Positions 42,747 through 45,783 of a DNA stretch of 45,783 nt are shown here, piece after piece. Both the position numbers and the translations under genes were made by a program. Under the pieces are notes generated by a model. It searched no databases, was not told the origin of the DNA, and was given only the letters and a program-made list of their open reading frames with translations. Source of the stretch: SAR202 cluster bacterium Io17-Chloro-G7 (lineage in GTDB: Bacteria; Chloroflexota; Dehalococcoidia; UBA3495); the NCBI GenBank assembly GCA_002817055.1, contig MUCU01000060.1, positions 1 to 45,783 of the forward strand. Direction: 5' to 3'. Position 1 is the first letter of the stretch; every line of letters begins with the position of its first letter.

Positions 42747-42983
42747 GTGAAGTTTACACAGTATCTTTTGTCGATGCGGCAGCGTCCCGACCCCAGGGCC
42801 ATCCGATTGGAATGGGTCCAGTGCGTGGTTGACATTCCCGTGAGGCGGGCCATTCAGACCGATAGTCGAATCCGCCGGTGGGCAAGGGTGGGAGAAATAG
42901 ATGGAAAGTACTTGCGTGTGACACTTCTACCGGATGGGGAAACCGTCCATAACGCATTTTTCGATCGCTCATTCGAGTTATAA
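42747..42983 (+). CDS. DUF4258-like small protein (possible toxin-like partner)
   Basis: The 78-residue protein has the pattern RPDPRAIRLEWVQCVVDIP, RIRRWARVGEIDGKYLRVTLL and GETVHNAFFDRSFEL, as in small DUF4258-like proteins with an RelE-like alpha/beta fold. The start is GTG 42747, supported by the usual MKFTQY opening, although the G-rich site is very close to it. A DUF2283-like frame overlaps its stop codon. The two-gene unit resembles toxin-antitoxin organisation, but toxicity is unproven. Confidence 0.8.
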   Translation: MKFTQYLLSMRQRPDPRAIRLEWVQCVVDIPVRRAIQTDSRIRRWARVGEIDGKYLRVTLLPDGETVHNAFFDRSFEL

Positions 42984-43177
42984 AGATCAAGTATTTCCAG
43001 GAAACTGACACACTGTACGTAGAATTCAGAGATGTAGAGGTCTCTGAGACTAGGGATTTGGATGAAAATATGCTGCTTGATCTAGATTGTGACGAAAATA
43101 TCTGTGCCATCACAATAGAGAATGCAGGCGATCGGGCTGATCTTCGTAATTTCTCTTTTGAACAGGTGCTTACCTAA
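42980..43177 (+). CDS. DUF2283-like small protein with an ATA start
   Basis: A 65-codon frame overlaps the previous stop by 4 nt and reads KIKYFQETDTLYVEFRDVEV, SETRDLDENMLLDLDCDENI and CAITIENAGDRADLRNFSFE after its first codon. This matches the DUF2283 pattern (KYxxxxDxLYIxF, DENxLLDLD, GxxxxIEI). It ends at TAA 43175-43177. The expected start position (42980-42982) is ATA, and no in-frame ATG, GTG or TTG precedes it within the overlap. The gene may use ATA weakly, or be inactivated by an ATG-to-ATA change. Confidence 0.7.
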   Translation: MKIKYFQETDTLYVEFRDVEVSETRDLDENMLLDLDCDENICAITIENAGDRADLRNFSFEQVLT

Positions 43178-43509
43178 GCCATCGGCGCCGCTAGGTCACG
43201 GTCTACCACCGGCCATCCCCGTTGCTGCTTGCCACCTAGGGATGAGGACCACCGAGGTTGCTTTTGGGTCCGTCTGCTGAGGACCACGGGGCGGCGTTGT
43301 GCTGCGTCTGTGAAGCGTCTTTAAAGCTGTGTCTCCCCCGCAACCCCGTCTCTCTCAAAGACCAGACCAACCGCCCTCAGACAGTTTGCAGCCATTGACA
43401 CGAATACAGACACCTGCTTACTATTACCAAGGCCTATGTGAATTAAGGCTAACATCACAATATGTGATGCTAGTCATGTCGAGTGGCGCCCCGATTAAGT
43501 ACAGAACAT
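43178..43509. other. Non-coding region, nothing recognised
   Basis: These 332 bp separate the DUF2283 gene from the LysR remnant. Short frames are present but have no family features. No repeat or hairpin of note was seen. Confidence 0.4.
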
Positions 43510-44053
43510 ATGCAGACTTAATATCTTGTAATCTTCTACCATGTGGCCCGCCACCGGAACACCACGAAAGCCGCACAAATCCAGGGCCTGGGCCAACCCA
43601 CCGCTACCACACATTTTAAAAAACTGGACGAACAACTGGGTGTTTTGCTGTTCGACCGAATTAAGCGCCCAATAATGCTTACCTCGGACGGCTCAGCAGT
43701 TCTGGAACTGATCACCGCCATCGTCACCGGACTCACCGCGATGAGAAATCACCTCAACGCCCACCATTCTCAGAACACGTCTTGAGCATGCGCTTGAAGA
43801 ACAGGGACTCACCTACGAGATCGTTATGGAGATGGACAACGCCGAATTTGTGAAACGGTACGTTCGAATTGGGATGGGCGTTGGGTTATGCAGCAATTTG
43901 GGTTTGGAGCCGGATGACAGGAAAAAGATCGGCGTCGTGGATATCGACCATCTGATATCAAGTGTCACCGTTGGAATGTATACGTTGAAGGGCAAATCTC
44001 AAGACCAGACTGTGCGTAATTTCATAAATCACCTGACAGAGTCGAGCCTTTAA
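43510..44053 (+). pseudogene. LysR-family transcriptional regulator, internally deleted
   Basis: The N-terminal helix-turn-helix is clear from ATG 43510: M-Q-T, then a TAA at 43519-43521, then YLVIFYHVARHRNTTKAAQ, GLGQPTATTHFKKLDEQLG and LFDRIKRPIMLTSDG. About 80 residues later the frame is lost near 43760-43785. A second frame (from about 43765, clear from 43826) holds the end of the substrate domain: HALEEQGLTYEIVMEMDNAE, FVKRYVRIGMGVGLCSNL and VGMYTLKGK. A full LysR has about 300 residues; some 130-150 from the middle are missing. A premature stop and an internal deletion make this a pseudogene. It may once have controlled the catabolic genes upstream or the MFS gene. Confidence 0.85.
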
Positions 44054-44300
44054 TGCCGATATTTCGTCCCAGCCTGAAGGTCGAGGCTGAAATACCCAAC
44101 GGTATTGCCAGGCGGACCGAGGATTATCGAATTATGGCTCAGGTAACCGCCGCCATAGTTACTTCCGCTCCGGCGGGTAGCTCTACCCGAAAACTTGGCA
44201 GGGGAGCACAACTGCTCCCGATCGTCATCACGCCGCTTTCCAATCATGTCTCTTGTTTCCAACCCAGAACCAGTACTCGAATCATGGGGATCATCGCCGC

Positions 44301-45686
44301 ATGACATCCTTGGGTTTGCTGCTGCTAACCTCCGGTGCGGTTTTCCTCGCCATCGGCGGCTTTCCGTCGATCAGCGCCCGGGTGCGTGGGCTTTTTTATG
44401 GCTGGAAGTTGGTCGGTCTCTCCCTGCTAGTAATGGCTCTGGCCGGCGGACCCGTATGGAATGGGGTCGGAGTGTGGGTAACAGCCTTGGAGGAGCACTT
44501 TGGCTGGAGCCGGGCCGCACTAGCAGGCGCATTCTCCATGGCCCAATTCCAGGGCAGCCTAGTTGGGCCGATCATGGGATATCTGATAGACAAGTTGGGT
44601 ACCCGGCGCATGGTTTTAATCGGATTTTCCATCGCCGGATTAGGCTTCATCATTTTTAGCCGTACGACGAACCTTCCGACGTTTTACTTCTCGTACTTCT
44701 TGATTATGATGGGAGTAACGGGCGGTTCCTGGCTCCCGATGATGACAGCCTTGAATAAGTGGTTCCACACCAAGCGCGGCTCGGCTATGGGAATCGCAGG
44801 AGAAGGCTCTTTCCTTGGCGGCCTGGTTCTGCTCCCGATACTGGCTTGGGCAGTGACGCCTAGCAACTACGGGTGGAGCGTCACCGCCCAGTGGATAGGC
44901 ATCGTATTTATGGTCTCGGCTTGGCCTATATCATGGCTCATCCGCGATGACCCGATAGAATATGGACAGCTCCCAGATGGGGAATCTGCCACCGAACGCG
45001 AGGACCGGTTGCGGGATGAACGAACGGCCAACGAGAACAAAGTCGCCGATGACCGCCTGAATTTTACGGCTCGACAAGCGCTCCGGACGCAGGCTTTCTG
45101 GTTCATAACTTTTGGCCATTCCTTGTCTTCAATGTTGATCGCAACGCTAACGGTGCACTTGGTGCCACTGCTGACCGATCAAGGAATGTCCTTGCAGACA
45201 GCGGCTTACGTGTGGGCAGTGATGATGGCAGTCGGGGCCGTGTTCCAATTAATCGGTGGATACATGAGCGACAGGTTCCCGAGAAACAAGGTGCTCTTTG
45301 GCTTTGCCGCGTTGCAAGCCGGCGGGTTTATTTTGGCCGCCTTCATCCAAGGCATGCCCATGGCCATGCTGTTTGCGATAATCTATGGTGCGGGCTTTGG
45401 CGGGCGGGTACCTATCACCACGGCCATACGCGGTGATTATTTCGGGGAAAAGGCTTTCGCTACTATCACCGGAATATCCATGGCCCCCCTGTATTTTTTC
45501 ATGTTGGTGGCGCCCTTGTTCGCAGCGTTCATGTTCGATTCATCAGGCAGCTACACTACCTCATTCTTGATCTTGGGCGCTTTGGGCTCCCTGAGCGGCG
45601 TGCTGTTCCTATTCGCTAAAAAACCGACGTCTTTACCCGAGGACAGACATGCCGCACCGGTAGCCAGCCTGGCTTCTTCGGACTAA
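44301..45686 (+). CDS. Major facilitator superfamily transporter
   Basis: The protein has 461 residues from ATG 44301, which has GGGGA about 10 nt upstream; a TTG at 44253 would add 16 polar residues. Twelve membrane helices are visible, with the MFS loop motif IDKLGTRRMVLIG between helices 2 and 3 and its counterpart GYMSDRFPRNKVLFG in the second half. A charged central loop (about 225-265) joins the halves. It resembles monocarboxylate-type MFS carriers, so an organic acid is a possible substrate. Its stop codon lies 3 bp before the right terminal repeat. Confidence 0.93.
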   Translation: MTSLGLLLLTSGAVFLAIGGFPSISARVRGLFYGWKLVGLSLLVMALAGGPVWNGVGVWVTALEEHFGWSRAALAGAFSMAQFQGSLVGPIMGYLIDKLGTRRMVLIGFSIAGLGFIIFSRTTNLPTFYFSYFLIMMGVTGGSWLPMMTALNKWFHTKRGSAMGIAGEGSFLGGLVLLPILAWAVTPSNYGWSVTAQWIGIVFMVSAWPISWLIRDDPIEYGQLPDGESATEREDRLRDERTANENKVADDRLNFTARQALRTQAFWFITFGHSLSSMLIATLTVHLVPLLTDQGMSLQTAAYVWAVMMAVGAVFQLIGGYMSDRFPRNKVLFGFAALQAGGFILAAFIQGMPMAMLFAIIYGAGFGGRVPITTAIRGDYFGEKAFATITGISMAPLYFFMLVAPLFAAFMFDSSGSYTTSFLILGALGSLSGVLFLFAKKPTSLPEDRHAAPVASLASSD

Positions 45687-45689
45687 ATA

Positions 45690-45783
45690 CAGGGCAATCG
45701 CGTCTTAATGGCAATTTGAAATTTGTATAAAATAGTAGCCATCATGATGGAATTGGGGAGGGGTAGTGATGGTTGAGTCGACG
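45690..45783 (+). repeat. Right arm of the 94-bp perfect terminal inverted repeat
   Basis: This is the exact reverse complement of bases 1-94 and reads outward on the plus strand: CAGGGCAATCGCG at the inner edge, TATAAAAT, GGGGAGGGG and ATG. It begins 3 bp after the MFS stop codon and breaks no gene on this side. Confidence 0.9.
45769..45783 (+). CDS. First five codons of an outward-facing gene, cut by the window edge
   Basis: ATG 45769 follows GGGGAGGGG at a 5-nt spacing and opens MVEST before the window ends. It is identical to the frame at 15-1 on the other strand. Confidence 0.3.

Overview
The window looks like one contig from an uncultivated bacterium, most likely a member of the Chloroflexota close to Dehalococcoidia/SAR202. 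This placement is an inference from gene content: a DUF1501/DUF1800 pair, CocE/NonD and DUF885 hydrolases, a PIG-L deacetylase, a DUF502 membrane protein, a tuf-rpmG-secE-nusG-rplKAJL block that is not followed by rpoBC, many TTG/GTG starts, and intergenic palindromes. No 16S gene is present to confirm it.

Layout. (1) 1-3000, minus strand: a signalling cluster with a PAS histidine kinase, a NarL-type regulator, a lone receiver protein and a broken ECF sigma factor. (2) 3341-7958, minus: an NHL-repeat protein, DUF1501 protein, SDR oxidoreductase and DUF1800 protein. (3) 8277-10433, minus: a cupin, a CoA-binding protein and a thioredoxin-reductase-like flavoprotein, with a REP-like array between the last two. 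(4) 10871-15116: an alpha/beta hydrolase, a CocE/NonD hydrolase, a methyltransferase (minus) and a small membrane protein. (5) 15794-27614, plus: a housekeeping run of glyA, rpsF, ssb, rpsR, a membrane-anchored parvulin-like protein, hom, thrC, folE, a GNAT-like protein, a GT4 glycosyltransferase, a DUF502 protein and a PIG-L deacetylase. (6) 27775-31780: a DUF885 metalloprotein and an EthD-like protein (minus), then an S41-like lipoprotein (plus). (7) 31878-37733, minus: a strong promoter, three tRNAs (Thr, Tyr, Thr), tuf, rpmG, secE, nusG, rplK, rplA, an L10 leader with attenuator, rplJ, rplL and a small zinc-ribbon frame. (8) 38091-45686, plus: apt, an MBL hydrolase, a CMD-family protein overlapping a 3-hydroxyisobutyrate-dehydrogenase-like gene, a protein of unknown function, a DUF4258/DUF2283-like pair, a LysR pseudogene and an MFS transporter.

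The two ends of the window are the same 94 bp in opposite orientation. Each copy points outward and ends with a ribosome-binding site and the first five codons of an open frame. On the left the repeat cuts off the sigma-factor gene; on the right it begins 3 bp after the MFS stop codon. The simplest reading is two copies of one mobile element flanking the contig, with assembly stopping inside them. Gene decay (sigma factor, LysR regulator) sits near both ends, while the central housekeeping block is intact.

How the parts may work together. The tRNA-tuf-ribosomal block and the rpsF-ssb-rpsR run are translation and replication genes. hom and thrC give two steps of threonine synthesis, glyA serves one-carbon metabolism and folE begins pterin synthesis. 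The last block resembles an accessory catabolic cluster for an unknown organic acid. No complete undescribed defence or mobile system is evident. The best leads are the terminal repeats, the Ser-less S41 lipoprotein, the GT4/PIG-L pair, the 257-nt CMD/dehydrogenase overlap, and a DUF2283 gene whose only sensible start is ATA.
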